From assembly GCA_019751895.1 (NCBI GenBank), contig JAIEMU010000216.1, positions 1-38,742 of the forward strand: a DNA stretch of 38,742 nt, given 5' to 3'. The notes beneath the pieces are model-generated. The model was given only the letters and a program-made list of their open reading frames with translations. It ran no database searches and was not told where the DNA came from. A program made the position numbers and the translations under genes. Numbering within the stretch: position 1 is the stretch's first letter; each line of letters starts with the position of its first letter. Positions 24,935-35,254 of this stretch are shown here, piece after piece. Source of the DNA: Sphingobacteriaceae bacterium. GTDB lineage: Bacteria; Bacteroidota; Bacteroidia; Sphingobacteriales; Sphingobacteriaceae.

Positions 24935-24974
24935 GTGCGTTTTTATTTCTTTTTTTTCTGTTGAAAACTTTTTT

Positions 24975-25000
24975 GTGGTAAAAAGTGGGAGGTTGTGGGA
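24975..25000 (+). promoter_or_regulatory. MraZ operator: three GTGG(G/T)A direct repeats
   Basis: GTGGTA (24975), GTGGGA (24985) and GTGGGA (24995) lie at exact 10-bp spacing, with 4-nt spacers, 45-70 nt before the mraZ start. MraZ of other bacteria binds tandem TGGG-type repeats of this period upstream of its own gene, so this is very likely the autoregulatory site of the dcw cluster. A TACTTTTA sequence at 25010-25017 is one base off the -7 consensus. Confidence 0.8.
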
Positions 25001-25044
25001 AATCTTATTTACTTTTACACTACATAAAATGTGTAGATACTAAA

Positions 25045-25512
25045 ATGTTACAACTGTTAGGAGAATTTGATTGTAAGTTAGATGCTAAAGGCCGGATGAT
25101 GGTTCCTTCTAGCCTTAAAAAGCAATTGCCTAATGTTGAGCAAGAAGGATTGGTTGTGAACCGAGGTTTTGAGAAGCATTTGGTTATTTACCCAAAGAAA
25201 GTATGGCAAGAAATTGTAGATGAATTAAGTAAGTTAAATCAATACGAGAAAAAAACAAGGGAATTTATTCGCTTTTTTACACGAGGTGCAACAGAGTTGA
25301 CCTTGGATGCTTCGGGTAGAGTTTTGTTGCCAAAATCGTTAATGGAATTTGCAGGGGTAGAAGGAGAAGTTGTTTTGGCTTGTCAATTTAATAAAATTGA
25401 AGTTTGGTCTAAAGCGGCTTATGACGCATTGTTGGATAATGAACCTGAGAACTTTGCAAATCTTGCCGAAGAAGTAATGGGTACTAAAAACAGAGTTGAA
25501 GATGGAAAATAG
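25045..25512 (+). CDS. mraZ: Transcriptional regulator MraZ
   Basis: A 156-residue protein with two SpoVT/AbrB-like swapped-hairpin domains, marked by DAKGRMMVPSSLK (13-25) and DASGRVLLPKSLM (88-100). It is a ring-forming DNA-binding protein that represses or tunes the division and cell-wall cluster. I chose the ATG at 25045 over the longer frame from 24985, because MLQLLGEFDCKLDAKGR is the conserved N terminus and the longer start would lie inside the operator repeats. It overlaps rsmH by 11 nt. Confidence 0.95.
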   Translation: MLQLLGEFDCKLDAKGRMMVPSSLKKQLPNVEQEGLVVNRGFEKHLVIYPKKVWQEIVDELSKLNQYEKKTREFIRFFTRGATELTLDASGRVLLPKSLMEFAGVEGEVVLACQFNKIEVWSKAAYDALLDNEPENFANLAEEVMGTKNRVEDGK

Positions 25513-26407
25513 TTACCACATACCTGTTATGTTGCATGAGTGCTTAGAGGGTTTAGCTATAAAACCTGATGGCGTATATGTAGATGTTACTTTTGGAGGA
25601 GGAGGACATTCTAAAGAAATATTGAAAAAACTTAGTGATAAAGGTGTTTTAATTGCTTTTGATCAAGATCCTGATGCGCAAAGAAATAAAATTGAAGACG
25701 CTCGTTTTCATTTTGTAGATCAAAATTTCGCTTTTTTGAAAAATAATTTGCGTTTGTTGGGTTACAAAAAAGTGGATGGTATTTTGGCAGATTTGGGCGT
25801 TTCTTCGCATCAATTTAATGAAGCTGATAGAGGTTTTTCGATACGCTTTGATGCTGATTTGGATATGAGAATGGATAAACAACGTCCATTAACAGCGGCG
25901 CTAGTACTGAATACTTATGCGGAAGATAAATTGCATAAGATTTTCGGAATTTATGGTGAGGTGAAAAATGCAAAATCTTTGGCACACACCATTGTTTCGG
26001 CTAGATTGTTATCGCCAATACAAACTTTAAATGCCTTTAAAAAAGTAATCGATAAACACATTCCAAAAGGAAAAGAAAATAAATATATGGCTCAGGTTTT
26101 TCAAGCCTTACGTATTGAAGTAAATGCCGAAATAACTGTTTTAGAGTCTTTTTTAATGCAAACTGCTGAGGTTTTAAATCCTGGAGGTAGATTGGTTGTG
26201 ATGTCTTATCATTCTTTGGAAGATAGGCCTGTTAAGAATTTCATTGCCAAAGGTAAATTTAGTGGAGAAGTTGAGAAAGATTTTTTTGGCAACCAACAAA
26301 AACCTTTTAATGCAGTAACGAGAAAAGCGATAGTTGCAGGAACGGTAGAGTTGGCACAAAATAGCCGTGCTAGAAGTGCAAAATTGCGAGTTGCCGAAAA
26401 AATATGA
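25502..26407 (+). CDS. rsmH: 16S rRNA (cytosine(1402)-N(4))-methyltransferase RsmH
   Basis: A 301-residue SAM-dependent methyltransferase, formerly MraW. The opening YHIPVMLHECLEGL, the SAM loop VTFGGGGHS (29-37), DLGVSSHQFNEADRGFS and MSYHSLEDRPVKNF are all diagnostic. It modifies C1402 in the decoding centre of 16S rRNA. I chose the ATG at 25502 over the TTG two codons earlier. It overlaps mraZ by 11 nt and ftsL by 4 nt (ATGA). Confidence 0.96.
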   Translation: MENSYHIPVMLHECLEGLAIKPDGVYVDVTFGGGGHSKEILKKLSDKGVLIAFDQDPDAQRNKIEDARFHFVDQNFAFLKNNLRLLGYKKVDGILADLGVSSHQFNEADRGFSIRFDADLDMRMDKQRPLTAALVLNTYAEDKLHKIFGIYGEVKNAKSLAHTIVSARLLSPIQTLNAFKKVIDKHIPKGKENKYMAQVFQALRIEVNAEITVLESFLMQTAEVLNPGGRLVVMSYHSLEDRPVKNFIAKGKFSGEVEKDFFGNQQKPFNAVTRKAIVAGTVELAQNSRARSAKLRVAEKI

Positions 26408-26838
26408 ACCATTTTAAAGAAAATATAACGTCTTCAGAATCTGAAGTTGGAAAGGAACCTTTTTTAAAAAAAGAGCCTTTGCAGAAGCAGGCAACGGAAC
26501 CATCTTCAGCGGAGTCGAATAATTTTCTGAAAACCTTTCTTTCGGAAGGGATAATGACAAAAGAAAAGGCAACGGATATTTTGCCGTTTGTAATTTTCTG
26601 TACGGTTTTAGGGATGATTTATATTGCGAACAGCCACATGGCGGTTAGGAATATTTATAAAATCGACAAATTAGAAAAAGAAGTAAAAGATTTAAAAGCA
26701 GATTACCAAAGTTTAAATGCGGAACTTTCTTTTAAAAGTCAGTTTTCGGAAGTAGAAAAAAAGGTGGATACGTTGGGGATAAAAGAGTTGGTAGAACCAC
26801 CACAAAAAATTATTGTTGAGCAAGTAGATGAACATTAG
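26404..26838 (+). CDS. ftsL: FtsL-like cell-division protein
   Basis: A 144-residue bitopic membrane protein in the ftsL position. A charged cytoplasmic N terminus of about 57 residues is followed by one membrane helix (about 58-77, ILPFVIFCTVLGMIYIANS), then a coiled-coil-like periplasmic part (84-125, KIDKLEKEVKDLKADYQSLN). This matches the Bacteroidota FtsL-like family, which is longer than E. coli FtsL at its N terminus. It would bridge FtsQ and the FtsW/FtsI synthase. It overlaps rsmH by 4 nt and ftsI by 11 nt. Naming rests on topology and position more than on sequence. Confidence 0.8.
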   Translation: MNHFKENITSSESEVGKEPFLKKEPLQKQATEPSSAESNNFLKTFLSEGIMTKEKATDILPFVIFCTVLGMIYIANSHMAVRNIYKIDKLEKEVKDLKADYQSLNAELSFKSQFSEVEKKVDTLGIKELVEPPQKIIVEQVDEH

Positions 26839-28924
26839 AGCAAACATAGTATTACGTGTTTATTTAGCATTCGGCTTAATCGTGCTTTTTGCGATTGTTG
26901 TTTTGCTGAAATTGGCTAGTGTGCAATTTATTGAAGGTAAAAAGTGGAAAGATTTGGCCAGTAAACTTTCAACACGTGTATTTGATATAGAGGCAACTCG
27001 AGGGAATATTTACTCTGTTGATGGGAGCTTATTGGCAACCTCAGTGCCTGAATACGAATTGCGTATGGATATGTATGCTGGTGGTATTGAAGATGAGGAT
27101 ATTTTCGATAGTAAGGTAGATTCTTTGGCGATGAGCTTGGCGAATTTTTTTAAAGATAAAACAGCAAACGAGTATGCTCGATATTTACGTGTTGCTAGGC
27201 AAGATAGCGCTCGTTATCTGCTGATTAAAAGAAATGTGTCGTATCAAAATTTGAAAGTAATACGAAAATTTCCTTTGTTTAATTTAGGTAAATTTTCTGG
27301 GGGGTTGATAGCAATACAGCAAAATAAGCGCTTATTACCATTTAAAGATTTAGCAGCAAGAACGATAGGTTATAAAAATAAGAACGTTAAAAATGGAGTG
27401 GGTTTAGAGGGAGCTTATGGAGAATATATTAATGGTGAAAACGGAAAACAGCTTAAGCAACGTATTTCGGGAGGGGTTTGGGTACCTATTGGCGATGATG
27501 CGGAGGTAGCATCTAAAGAAGGTGCTGATATTATTTCAACGATTGATGTAAACATACAAGGATTGGTGCAAAGTGCTTTGAAAAAACAATTGATTAAAAG
27601 TCAAGCCGACCATGGTACCGTGATTTTGATGGAAGTAGAAACTGGAGAAGTAAGAGCAATAGCGAATTTTAGCAAGGTAGAAGAAGGAGTGTATAAAGAA
27701 ATATTTAATTATGCGATTGCGGGTAATCAAGACCCTGGTTCAACATTTAAGTTGGCCTCGTATATGGCTTTGCTACAAGATAAATTGGTAGATACGAACA
27801 CGATGGTAGGGACTGGAAAATATTATATTCCTGGTCATACGATTACAGATTCGCATGGAAGTATAGGCGTGGTTACGGTTAAAAAAGCATTCGAGCAGTC
27901 GTCTAATGCGGCAATAGCAGAGCTGATAGATAAGAATTATAGAGCGGATCAATTTAAGTTTACTAACCATCTTTATAATTGGCATTTGAACGAGAAAATG
28001 GGTTTGCAAATTCCTGGAGAGGCACAACCCGTTGTAAAAAATCCGAATAATAAAAGTTGGAACAAGCGAATGACCTTGCCTCAAATGGCGTATGGTTATG
28101 AAATGCAGTTAACACCTTTGAAAATGTTGTCTTTTTACAACGGTGTAGCTAATAACGGCAAATATATAACGCCAATTTTTGTAAAAGAAATTAGAAGATT
28201 GGGTAATCCAATTGAGCAATTTAAGGCACGTGTTGTGAACGAGCAAATGTGTGACGAGGAAACTTTGAAAAAAGTAAAAAGTATGTTGGAGGGTGTGGTT
28301 TCGTCAGGTAGTGGAAAACAAATTGTATATAATCCGTTGTATAAAATTGCAGGTAAAACAGGAACTGCACAAGTGGCAGATGCCAATAAAGGATACGGAG
28401 AGAAAAAGCAATACCAAGCTTCTTTTGTAGGTTATTTCCCTGCAGATAAACCAAAATATTCAATGATTGTGGTTATTAATGACCCAAAAGGTGCTTATTA
28501 TGGAGCTTTGGTTTCAGGTCCGGTTTTTAGAGAGGTTGCGGATAGAATTTATGCTCGTGATTTGAAAATTGAACACGAAAGTAAGGTGGTAAAAGCAATT
28601 GTAAAATCACCAAAAATACAAGCAGGAGAAATAAAATCAATTAGAAAAATTTACAGCGCTTTGGGGGTGGTTTCAGAACTTCCTGTTTTAGAAAATTACT
28701 TTACAGTAAAAGATAGCTCAGGTAGTGTGGCATTTAAAAGTCAAGCTTTAGAGAAAGGGAAAATGCCTAATTTACAAGGTATGGGTTTGAAAGATGCACT
28801 TTATTTAGCAGGAAACTCGGGATTGAAAGTGAAGGTAAAAGGCATGGGTAGGGTAGCCAATCAGTCAATCGCCTCTGGCAGTCGCATTGCCAAAGGCTTA
28901 ATGGTAGAATTACAATTACGATGA
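26828..28924 (+). CDS. ftsI: Division transpeptidase FtsI (class B penicillin-binding protein 3 type) with a C-terminal PASTA domain
   Basis: A 698-residue monofunctional D,D-transpeptidase anchored by one N-terminal helix (about 9-30). The dimerisation (pedestal) domain comes next, with the RGNIYSVDGSLLATS motif. The transpeptidase domain shows all three active-site motifs: S305-x-x-K308 (GSTFK), S358-S359-N360 and K510-T511-G512. The last 60 or so residues (MPNLQGMGLKDALYLAGNSG onward) form one PASTA repeat. It crosslinks septal peptidoglycan together with FtsW, encoded further down the cluster. It overlaps ftsL by 11 nt and murE by 4 nt. Confidence 0.95.
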   Translation: MNIRANIVLRVYLAFGLIVLFAIVVLLKLASVQFIEGKKWKDLASKLSTRVFDIEATRGNIYSVDGSLLATSVPEYELRMDMYAGGIEDEDIFDSKVDSLAMSLANFFKDKTANEYARYLRVARQDSARYLLIKRNVSYQNLKVIRKFPLFNLGKFSGGLIAIQQNKRLLPFKDLAARTIGYKNKNVKNGVGLEGAYGEYINGENGKQLKQRISGGVWVPIGDDAEVASKEGADIISTIDVNIQGLVQSALKKQLIKSQADHGTVILMEVETGEVRAIANFSKVEEGVYKEIFNYAIAGNQDPGSTFKLASYMALLQDKLVDTNTMVGTGKYYIPGHTITDSHGSIGVVTVKKAFEQSSNAAIAELIDKNYRADQFKFTNHLYNWHLNEKMGLQIPGEAQPVVKNPNNKSWNKRMTLPQMAYGYEMQLTPLKMLSFYNGVANNGKYITPIFVKEIRRLGNPIEQFKARVVNEQMCDEETLKKVKSMLEGVVSSGSGKQIVYNPLYKIAGKTGTAQVADANKGYGEKKQYQASFVGYFPADKPKYSMIVVINDPKGAYYGALVSGPVFREVADRIYARDLKIEHESKVVKAIVKSPKIQAGEIKSIRKIYSALGVVSELPVLENYFTVKDSSGSVAFKSQALEKGKMPNLQGMGLKDALYLAGNSGLKVKVKGMGRVANQSIASGSRIAKGLMVELQLR

Positions 28925-30384
28925 AAGTACAATTAAACGACATCTTAAAAGGAGTAGAAATACAGCAAATCATTGGAGAAAATCAAATGTTGGTTTCGGT
29001 ATTGGTTTTTGACTCTAGAAAAATTGAAGCAGATTGTGTGTTTTTTGCTATTAAAGGCACACTTGTAGATGGCCATGATTTTATTGAACAAAGTATTTCA
29101 AACGGCGCAACTGTGATTGTATGCGAAAATTTACCAAAAGAAATCAATGCGAATGTTACGTATATAAAAGTAGAAAACGCGGCTTCAGTTTTGGGTATAA
29201 TGGCCGCAAATTTTTATCAAAATCCGTCTCATAAATTAAAATTAGTAGGTATTACAGGTACAAATGGCAAAACCACCATTGCTACATTGCTGTTTAAATT
29301 GTTTAGAAAATTAGGCTATAACGTAGGTTTAATTTCAACGGTTGAAAACCAAATAAACGACCAAATTATTCCTTCAACACATACCACGCCCAATCCATTG
29401 GCATTAAATAGTTTGTTGAACGAAATGGTGAATCAGGGTTGTACGTATTGTTTTATGGAAGTGAGCTCTCACTCGGTTGTTCAGCAACGCATTAGCGGTT
29501 TAGCGTTTGTTGGGGCTGTTTTTTCAAATATCACACACGACCATTTAGATTTTCACGAGACTTTTGATAAATATATAAAAGCTAAAAAAGGGTTTTTTGA
29601 TATGCTTCCAGCTTCAGCTTTTGCATTGACAAACTTGGACGATAAAAATGGAATGGTGATGTTGCAAAACACCAAGGCTGTTAAAAAAAATTACGCTTTA
29701 AAACAATTAGCAGATTATAAAGCGAGTGTGATAGAGAATAATTTTAATGGCTTGTTGTTGGATATTGATGGCATGGAAGTGTTTTTTAAATTGATTGGCT
29801 CGTTTAATGCCTATAACTTATTAGCCGTTTATGGTTCAGCTATTTTATTAAATCAGGATAAAATGGACGTTCTTACCGCTTTAAGTTCTTTAACAGGTGC
29901 AGAAGGAAGGTTTGATTACATTACTTCAGCTCAAAATATAATCGGTGTAGTAGATTATGCGCACACGCCAGATGCGGTTCAAAACGTGTTGAGTACCATC
30001 AATGATATTAAAAAAGGGAACGAACAAATAATCACCATTATTGGTTGCGGAGGAGATAGAGATAAAACCAAGCGCAAAGTAATGGCGAAAGTAGCTTGTG
30101 AATGGAGTGATAAAGTGATTCTTACTTCAGATAATCCAAGAACAGAAAACCCTCAAACTATTATTGAAGAAATGGAAGAGGGCGTAACACCGAGCAACAA
30201 ACGAAAAACCATTTCGATTTTAGATAGAAAAGAAGCGATTAAAACGGCATGTCATTTGGCAAAACCTGGCGATATTATTTTGCTGGCAGGCAAAGGACAT
30301 GAAAAATACCAAGAAATAAATGGCGTAAGAAACCATTTTGATGATAAAGAAATATTGTTGGAACAATTTAAATTGATGAACTAA
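28921..30384 (+). CDS. murE: UDP-MurNAc-tripeptide synthetase MurE (meso-diaminopimelate-adding)
   Basis: A 487-residue Mur ligase. [10 protein letters not shown] (110-119) is the ATP loop. [15 protein letters not shown] and [18 protein letters not shown] are family motifs. DNPR at 404-407 is the motif that selects meso-diaminopimelate rather than lysine, so the peptidoglycan should be of the A1-gamma type. It adds the third residue of the stem peptide in the cytoplasm. It overlaps ftsI by 4 nt, and mraY starts within the stop codon. murF is not in the window. Confidence 0.96.
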   Translation: MKVQLNDILKGVEIQQIIGENQMLVSVLVFDSRKIEADCVFFAIKGTLVDGHDFIEQSISNGATVIVCENLPKEINANVTYIKVENAASVLGIMAANFYQNPSHKLKLVGITGTNGKTTIATLLFKLFRKLGYNVGLISTVENQINDQIIPSTHTTPNPLALNSLLNEMVNQGCTYCFMEVSSHSVVQQRISGLAFVGAVFSNITHDHLDFHETFDKYIKAKKGFFDMLPASAFALTNLDDKNGMVMLQNTKAVKKNYALKQLADYKASVIENNFNGLLLDIDGMEVFFKLIGSFNAYNLLAVYGSAILLNQDKMDVLTALSSLTGAEGRFDYITSAQNIIGVVDYAHTPDAVQNVLSTINDIKKGNEQIITIIGCGGDRDKTKRKVMAKVACEWSDKVILTSDNPRTENPQTIIEEMEEGVTPSNKRKTISILDRKEAIKTACHLAKPGDIILLAGKGHEKYQEINGVRNHFDDKEILLEQFKLMN

Positions 30385-31628
30385 TGTTGTATTTACTATT
30401 CGAATATTTGCATAAAAATTATGATTTCCCAGGTCTAAGATTGTTTCAATACATCACCTTTAGAACCTCTTTGGCGGTTATTCTTTCGCTGATTGTAACT
30501 ACTGTTTATGGCAGAAGATTGATTGATTATTTGCAAAAAAAGCAAGTTGGAGAAACGGTGCGTAATTTGGGGCTAGACGGGCAAATGCAGAAACAAGGAA
30601 CGCCTACTATGGGGGGTATTATTATTCTTTTAGGGATTTTAGTTCCAACCATTTTATTTGCTAAAATCACAAATGTGTATGTGATTTTGATGATTGTAAC
30701 CACCATTTGGATGGGGACTATCGGTTTTATAGACGATTATATAAAAGTATTTAAAAAAAACAAAGAGGGTTTAGCAGGAAGATTTAAAATTGTTGGACAA
30801 GTAGTCTTGGGCTTAATTGTAGGTTTAACCATGTATTTTAATCCAAATATAGTAGTAAGAGAAACGGTTACGAAAGCCACTGCTGATCCTTCAAAACAAA
30901 TTGTAGAACGAAAAAAAGGTACAGAAACTTATTATACGCAAGATGTAAAATCGAATATGACTAATGTTCCATTTTATAAAAACAATCAAATGGACTATGC
31001 CAAGGTGATGAAATTTATGGGCGATGGCTATGAAAAGTATGCATTGTTTGTGTTTTTGTTTGCCGTTGTTTTTATTGTTACGGCGGTTTCAAATGGTGCC
31101 AATTTAACCGATGGAATAGATGGCTTGGCAACGGGAACATCAGCTATTATTGGGGTTACTTTAGGTATTTTGGCTTATGTGTCTGGAAATACAGTGATTG
31201 CAGATTATTTAAACATCATGTACATTCCTCATTCGGGTGAGTTAATGATTTTTGCAGGTGCTTTTGTGGGTGCTTGTGTAGGTTTTTTGTGGTACAATTC
31301 GTATCCAGCTCAAGTTTTTATGGGCGACACAGGAAGTTTGGCAATTGGAGGTATTATTGCCGTTTTTGCGGTTATGATTCGTAAAGAATTGTTGATTCCA
31401 ATTTTATGTGGAGTGTTTTTGGTTGAGGTTTTATCTGTGACCATTCAAGTAGGCTATTTTAAATATACAAAGAAATTTTTTGGAGAAGGCAAACGTGTTT
31501 TCTTAATGTCCCCATTACATCATCATTATCAAAAAAAGGGATACCATGAGGCTAAAATTGTTACCCGATTTTGGATTGTAGGAATATTTTTAGCCATTGC
31601 AACCATCATCACATTAAAATTAAGATAA
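30384..31628 (+). CDS. mraY: Phospho-MurNAc-pentapeptide transferase MraY
   Basis: A 414-residue polytopic membrane enzyme that moves phospho-MurNAc-pentapeptide onto undecaprenyl phosphate to give lipid I. Motifs are KQGTPTMGG, the GFIDDYIK double Asp, [22 protein letters not shown] and [16 protein letters not shown]. It is about 50 residues longer than E. coli MraY because of an insert around [20 protein letters not shown] and the following residues, which I believe is usual for the phylum. It overlaps murE by 1 nt and abuts murD. Confidence 0.96.
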   Translation: MLYLLFEYLHKNYDFPGLRLFQYITFRTSLAVILSLIVTTVYGRRLIDYLQKKQVGETVRNLGLDGQMQKQGTPTMGGIIILLGILVPTILFAKITNVYVILMIVTTIWMGTIGFIDDYIKVFKKNKEGLAGRFKIVGQVVLGLIVGLTMYFNPNIVVRETVTKATADPSKQIVERKKGTETYYTQDVKSNMTNVPFYKNNQMDYAKVMKFMGDGYEKYALFVFLFAVVFIVTAVSNGANLTDGIDGLATGTSAIIGVTLGILAYVSGNTVIADYLNIMYIPHSGELMIFAGAFVGACVGFLWYNSYPAQVFMGDTGSLAIGGIIAVFAVMIRKELLIPILCGVFLVEVLSVTIQVGYFKYTKKFFGEGKRVFLMSPLHHHYQKKGYHEAKIVTRFWIVGIFLAIATIITLKLR

Positions 31629-32969
31629 ATGAAGCAAAAGAGAATAGTTATTTTAGGAGCAGGAGAAAGTGGAGTGGGTGCTGCGCTTTTGGCTCAAAAA
31701 CAAGGCTTTGATGTTTTTGTATCTGATTTTGGTGGCATAGCCGAAAGATATAAAAAGCAATTGCTTGACTTAGGGATTCCTTTTGAGGAAAAAAAGCATA
31801 CCCCTGAGTTGATTTTTAATGCAGATGAAGTAATTAAAAGTCCAGGTATTTCTTCAACGGTACCTATCGTGTCTGCATTGCAGTTGAAAAAAACGCCAAT
31901 AATTTCAGAAATTGAATTTGCGAAGCGATATACAAATGCAAAAGTAATTTGCATTACAGGTTCAAATGGAAAGTCAACAACGACTTTATTGACCTACCAC
32001 ATTTTAAAAAATGGAGGTTTGAATGTAGGTTTAGCTGGAAATATAGGACATAGTTTTGCTGCGCAGGTGGCAACCGAAAATTTCGATTTCTATGTGTTGG
32101 AAATTTCAAGCTTTATGCTCGACGACATGTACGATTTTAAAGCAGATGTAGCTGTATTGTTGAACATTACCCCTGATCATTTAGATAGATACGAATATAA
32201 AATAGAAAAATATGCGGCTTCCAAAATGCGTATTATTCAAAATCAAACACCAGAGGATGTGTTTATTTATTGTCAGGACGATGAAGAAACCATTAAAGCC
32301 TTACAAAATGTAGGGATTAAAGCCAAAAAATATACTTTTTCTATAAAAGAAGAAGTTGAAGCTGGCGCATTTTTAGAAAAAGAAAACAAAATTCAGTTTA
32401 ATTTACCAAAACCATTTACCATGGCACTTTCAGATTTAGCCTTGCAAGGCAAACATAATATTTACAACTCAATGGCTTCGGGTATTGTAGCTAAAGTTTT
32501 AGAACTTCGCAACGAAACGATTAGAGAAAGTATGGGCACCTTTCAAAACATTCCGCATCGTTTAGAGTTGGTTGCTAAAATTTCAGATGTTACCTATATC
32601 AACGATTCAAAAGCAACCAATGTAAATGCAACTTGGTATGCTTTGGAAAGTATGACCGCTCCAGTTGTGTTGATACTTGGAGGGGTTGATAAAGGAAATG
32701 ATTACGAAATGTTACGTGATTTAGTTAAAAATAAAGTTAAAGCAATCATTTGTTTGGGTAAGGATTGTAAACGTATTCATGATGCTTTTGAAGATGAGGT
32801 AGAGGTAATTGTAAATACTTTTACAGCACATGAAGCCGTACAAATGGCCTATCATATTGCTAAAAAAGGCGATACTGTTTTATTGTCGCCAGCTTGTGCA
32901 AGTTTCGATTTGTTTAAAAACTTTGAAGATAGAGGCGATCAATTTAAAACAGCCGTTAAAGAATTATAA
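31629..32969 (+). CDS. murD: UDP-N-acetylmuramoylalanine-D-glutamate ligase MurD
   Basis: A 446-residue Mur ligase. The N-terminal UMP-binding region is VILGAGESGVGAALLA (7-22), and the ATP loop is ITGSNGKSTTT (109-119). LNITPDHLDRY, IPHRLELVAKI, YINDSKATNVNATWYAL and LSPACASFDLFKNFEDRGDQF are all characteristic. It adds D-Glu to UDP-MurNAc-L-Ala. It starts directly after mraY, and ftsW follows after 9 nt. Confidence 0.96.
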   Translation: MKQKRIVILGAGESGVGAALLAQKQGFDVFVSDFGGIAERYKKQLLDLGIPFEEKKHTPELIFNADEVIKSPGISSTVPIVSALQLKKTPIISEIEFAKRYTNAKVICITGSNGKSTTTLLTYHILKNGGLNVGLAGNIGHSFAAQVATENFDFYVLEISSFMLDDMYDFKADVAVLLNITPDHLDRYEYKIEKYAASKMRIIQNQTPEDVFIYCQDDEETIKALQNVGIKAKKYTFSIKEEVEAGAFLEKENKIQFNLPKPFTMALSDLALQGKHNIYNSMASGIVAKVLELRNETIRESMGTFQNIPHRLELVAKISDVTYINDSKATNVNATWYALESMTAPVVLILGGVDKGNDYEMLRDLVKNKVKAIICLGKDCKRIHDAFEDEVEVIVNTFTAHEAVQMAYHIAKKGDTVLLSPACASFDLFKNFEDRGDQFKTAVKEL

Positions 32970-32978
32970 TCTGATTTT

Positions 32979-34154
32979 ATGTTCGATGTAAACGCACTTC
33001 TTAATAAAACCAAAGGCGATCGATGGATTTGGCTCATCATTTTGATGTTGTCGATTATTTCATTGATGTCGGTTTATAGTGCGACAGGTAGTATGGCTTT
33101 TCGTCAAGGCAAAACCGTAGAGCGTATTTTGTTGACCAAGCATTTGATTTTTGTGATTATGGGTATTGCAATGATTTATATTGCTCACCTTTTGGATTAT
33201 AAATATTACGCAGGGATTTCTAAAGTGTTGATGATTATTACGATACCCTTGTTGTTTTACACGGCAGCGTTTGGGGTAAACGTAAACGATGCTTCGCGTT
33301 GGGTAAAAATACCCATTATTGGAATGACTTTTCAAACTTCCGATTTAGCAAAGTTGGCTTTAATTACTTTTTTGGCACGAATACTTACCAAAAAACAGGA
33401 AAATATTAAAGATGTTAAAGAAGCATTTATCCCTATAATGGGGTCTGTTTGTGCAGTTTTTGTATTAATCGCTTGGGCAAATATGTCAACGGCTATTATG
33501 TTGTTTGGGGTGAGTATTTTGGTTTTAATTATTGGTAGAATAAGTATCAAACAAATTATTTTTGTGTGTTTAGGAGTTGGTTTGTTGTTGACATTGGTTG
33601 TTTTTTTTGGACCAAGACGAAAAACCTACATGTCGAGAGTCAATTCTTTTATGCATCCTGAATTGCAGCATGCGGATAAAACCTACCAAGCCGACCAATC
33701 AAAAATAGCATTGGCAACGGGTGGTTTTTTTGGTAAGGGTCCAGGAAATAGTACGCAGCGAAATTTTTTACCGCATTCTGAGTCGGATTATATCTTCTCA
33801 ATTATTGTAGAAGAATATGGAATGATAGGAGCGATTGTGGTGGTTTTGCTCTATCTCACATTGCTCTATCGATGCGTGTTGATTGTAAATAAAAGTCCGA
33901 AAGCATTTGGAGCACTTTTGGCGGCAGGGCTGAGTTTTAGTTTAACCATTCAGGCTTTTGCCAATATGGCGGTTTCTGTAGGCTTAGGGCCTGTAACAGG
34001 CGTTCCTTTGCCTTTGGTAAGTATGGGTGGAACGTCTATGATTTTCACAAGCATCGCTTTTGGAATTATATTAAGTGTGAGCAAAGACGTGGAAAAAAAC
34101 GAAAATAAAAGTGAAAAAATTATAGTAGGAACAATACCAGCAATGGAAGATTAA
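32979..34154 (+). CDS. ftsW: Septal peptidoglycan glycosyltransferase FtsW
   Basis: A 391-residue SEDS-family polytopic protein that polymerises lipid II at the septum with FtsI. Around ten hydrophobic helices are visible. Motifs are SVYSATGSMAF after the first helix, the large periplasmic loop with GGFFGKGPGNSTQRNFLPHSESDYIFSI (containing the conserved acidic and Arg-adjacent positions) and VTGVPLPLVSMGGTSM near the C terminus. The loop motif is close to that of RodA too; the dcw context favours FtsW. murG follows after 4 nt. Confidence 0.95.
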   Translation: MFDVNALLNKTKGDRWIWLIILMLSIISLMSVYSATGSMAFRQGKTVERILLTKHLIFVIMGIAMIYIAHLLDYKYYAGISKVLMIITIPLLFYTAAFGVNVNDASRWVKIPIIGMTFQTSDLAKLALITFLARILTKKQENIKDVKEAFIPIMGSVCAVFVLIAWANMSTAIMLFGVSILVLIIGRISIKQIIFVCLGVGLLLTLVVFFGPRRKTYMSRVNSFMHPELQHADKTYQADQSKIALATGGFFGKGPGNSTQRNFLPHSESDYIFSIIVEEYGMIGAIVVVLLYLTLLYRCVLIVNKSPKAFGALLAAGLSFSLTIQAFANMAVSVGLGPVTGVPLPLVSMGGTSMIFTSIAFGIILSVSKDVEKNENKSEKIIVGTIPAMED

Positions 34155-34158
34155 GAAC

Positions 34159-35253
34159 ATGGCGATTAAAATAATCATATCTGGAGGAGGTACAGGAGGA
34201 CATATTTTTCCTGCTATTTCTATTGCGAATGCTTTGAAACAGTTGCAACCAAATTGCGAAATTTTGTTTGTGGGTGCCGAGGGTAAAATGGAAATGGAAA
34301 AAGTGCCTGCCGCAGGCTACAAAATTGTAGGCTTGCCAATTAGCGGTTTACAAAGAGGTTCTATTTTTAAAAACTTAGGCTTGCCTTTTAAGATATTGAT
34401 AAGTGTTTATAAAGCCTTCAAATTATTATCTACTTTCAAACCAGCAGTTGTTGTGGGGGTAGGAGGCTATGCTTCGGCGCCACTTTTATATGCTGCATCG
34501 ATAAAAAAAATCCCATATTTAATACAAGAACAAAATTCTTATGCGGGAATTACGAATAAATTTTTAGGTAAAAATGCCAGTAAAATTTGTGTTGCATTTG
34601 ATGGGATGGATAAATTTTTCCCTTCAGAAAAAATTCTAAAAACAGGAAATCCAATTCGTAAACAAGTGGTGGAAATTGAAGGTAAAAGAGTTGCGGCACT
34701 TCAGTTTTTTAAGTTGTCAGAAAACAAAAAAACAATTTTGATAACAGGGGGAAGTTTAGGAGCAGGTACTTTAAATAGAAGTGTTGAGCAATCTTTAGCG
34801 AAGTTAATAGAAGCAGATGTTCAAATTGTTTGGCAAACAGGAAAATCTTACTACAATGGAGTTATCAATCGATTGGGAGAGAATTATCATCCAAATATTT
34901 GTATTGTAGAGTTTTTAACGCAAATGGATTTTGCGTATGCCGCCGCTGATGTGATTATTAGCAGAGCGGGTGCAGGAACGATAGCAGAGCTTTGTTTGTT
35001 GAAAAAACCTGTTGTTTTGGTTCCTTCGCCTAATGTTGCGGAAGATCATCAAACCAAAAACGCAAACGAGTTGGTGAAAAACAATGCGGCGATTTTAGTT
35101 GAAGACATGAATGCAGAAACGGAATTGATAAGTAGGACTTTAGCCTTGCTTAATGAAAATTCTATATGCGAGAAACTGAGTCAAAATATCGCCTTGATGG
35201 CCTTGGTTGATGCAGATAAAGTAATTGCAAACGAAGTATTAAAATTGGTGTAA
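34159..35253 (+). CDS. murG: UDP-GlcNAc:lipid I N-acetylglucosaminyltransferase MurG
   Basis: A 364-residue GT-B glycosyltransferase acting on the inner face of the membrane to make lipid II. The N-terminal GGGTGGHIFPA (9-19), the VGVGGYASAPLLYAA segment, ILITGGSLGAG and the sugar-nucleotide region ADVIISRAGAGTIAEL with PSPNVAEDHQTKNA are diagnostic. Full length. It lies 4 nt after ftsW and 1 nt before murC. Confidence 0.97.
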   Translation: MAIKIIISGGGTGGHIFPAISIANALKQLQPNCEILFVGAEGKMEMEKVPAAGYKIVGLPISGLQRGSIFKNLGLPFKILISVYKAFKLLSTFKPAVVVGVGGYASAPLLYAASIKKIPYLIQEQNSYAGITNKFLGKNASKICVAFDGMDKFFPSEKILKTGNPIRKQVVEIEGKRVAALQFFKLSENKKTILITGGSLGAGTLNRSVEQSLAKLIEADVQIVWQTGKSYYNGVINRLGENYHPNICIVEFLTQMDFAYAAADVIISRAGAGTIAELCLLKKPVVLVPSPNVAEDHQTKNANELVKNNAAILVEDMNAETELISRTLALLNENSICEKLSQNIALMALVDADKVIANEVLKLV

Positions 35254-35254
35254 A

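Noticed and set aside
25019-25038. CTACA...TGTAG hairpin in the mraZ leader, considered as an attenuator
   Set aside because: Only 5 bp of stem, no T-tract and no alternative pairing seen.
24985-25044. Longer MraZ from an upstream alternative start
   Set aside because: It would begin inside the operator repeats and add 20 residues not found in the family.
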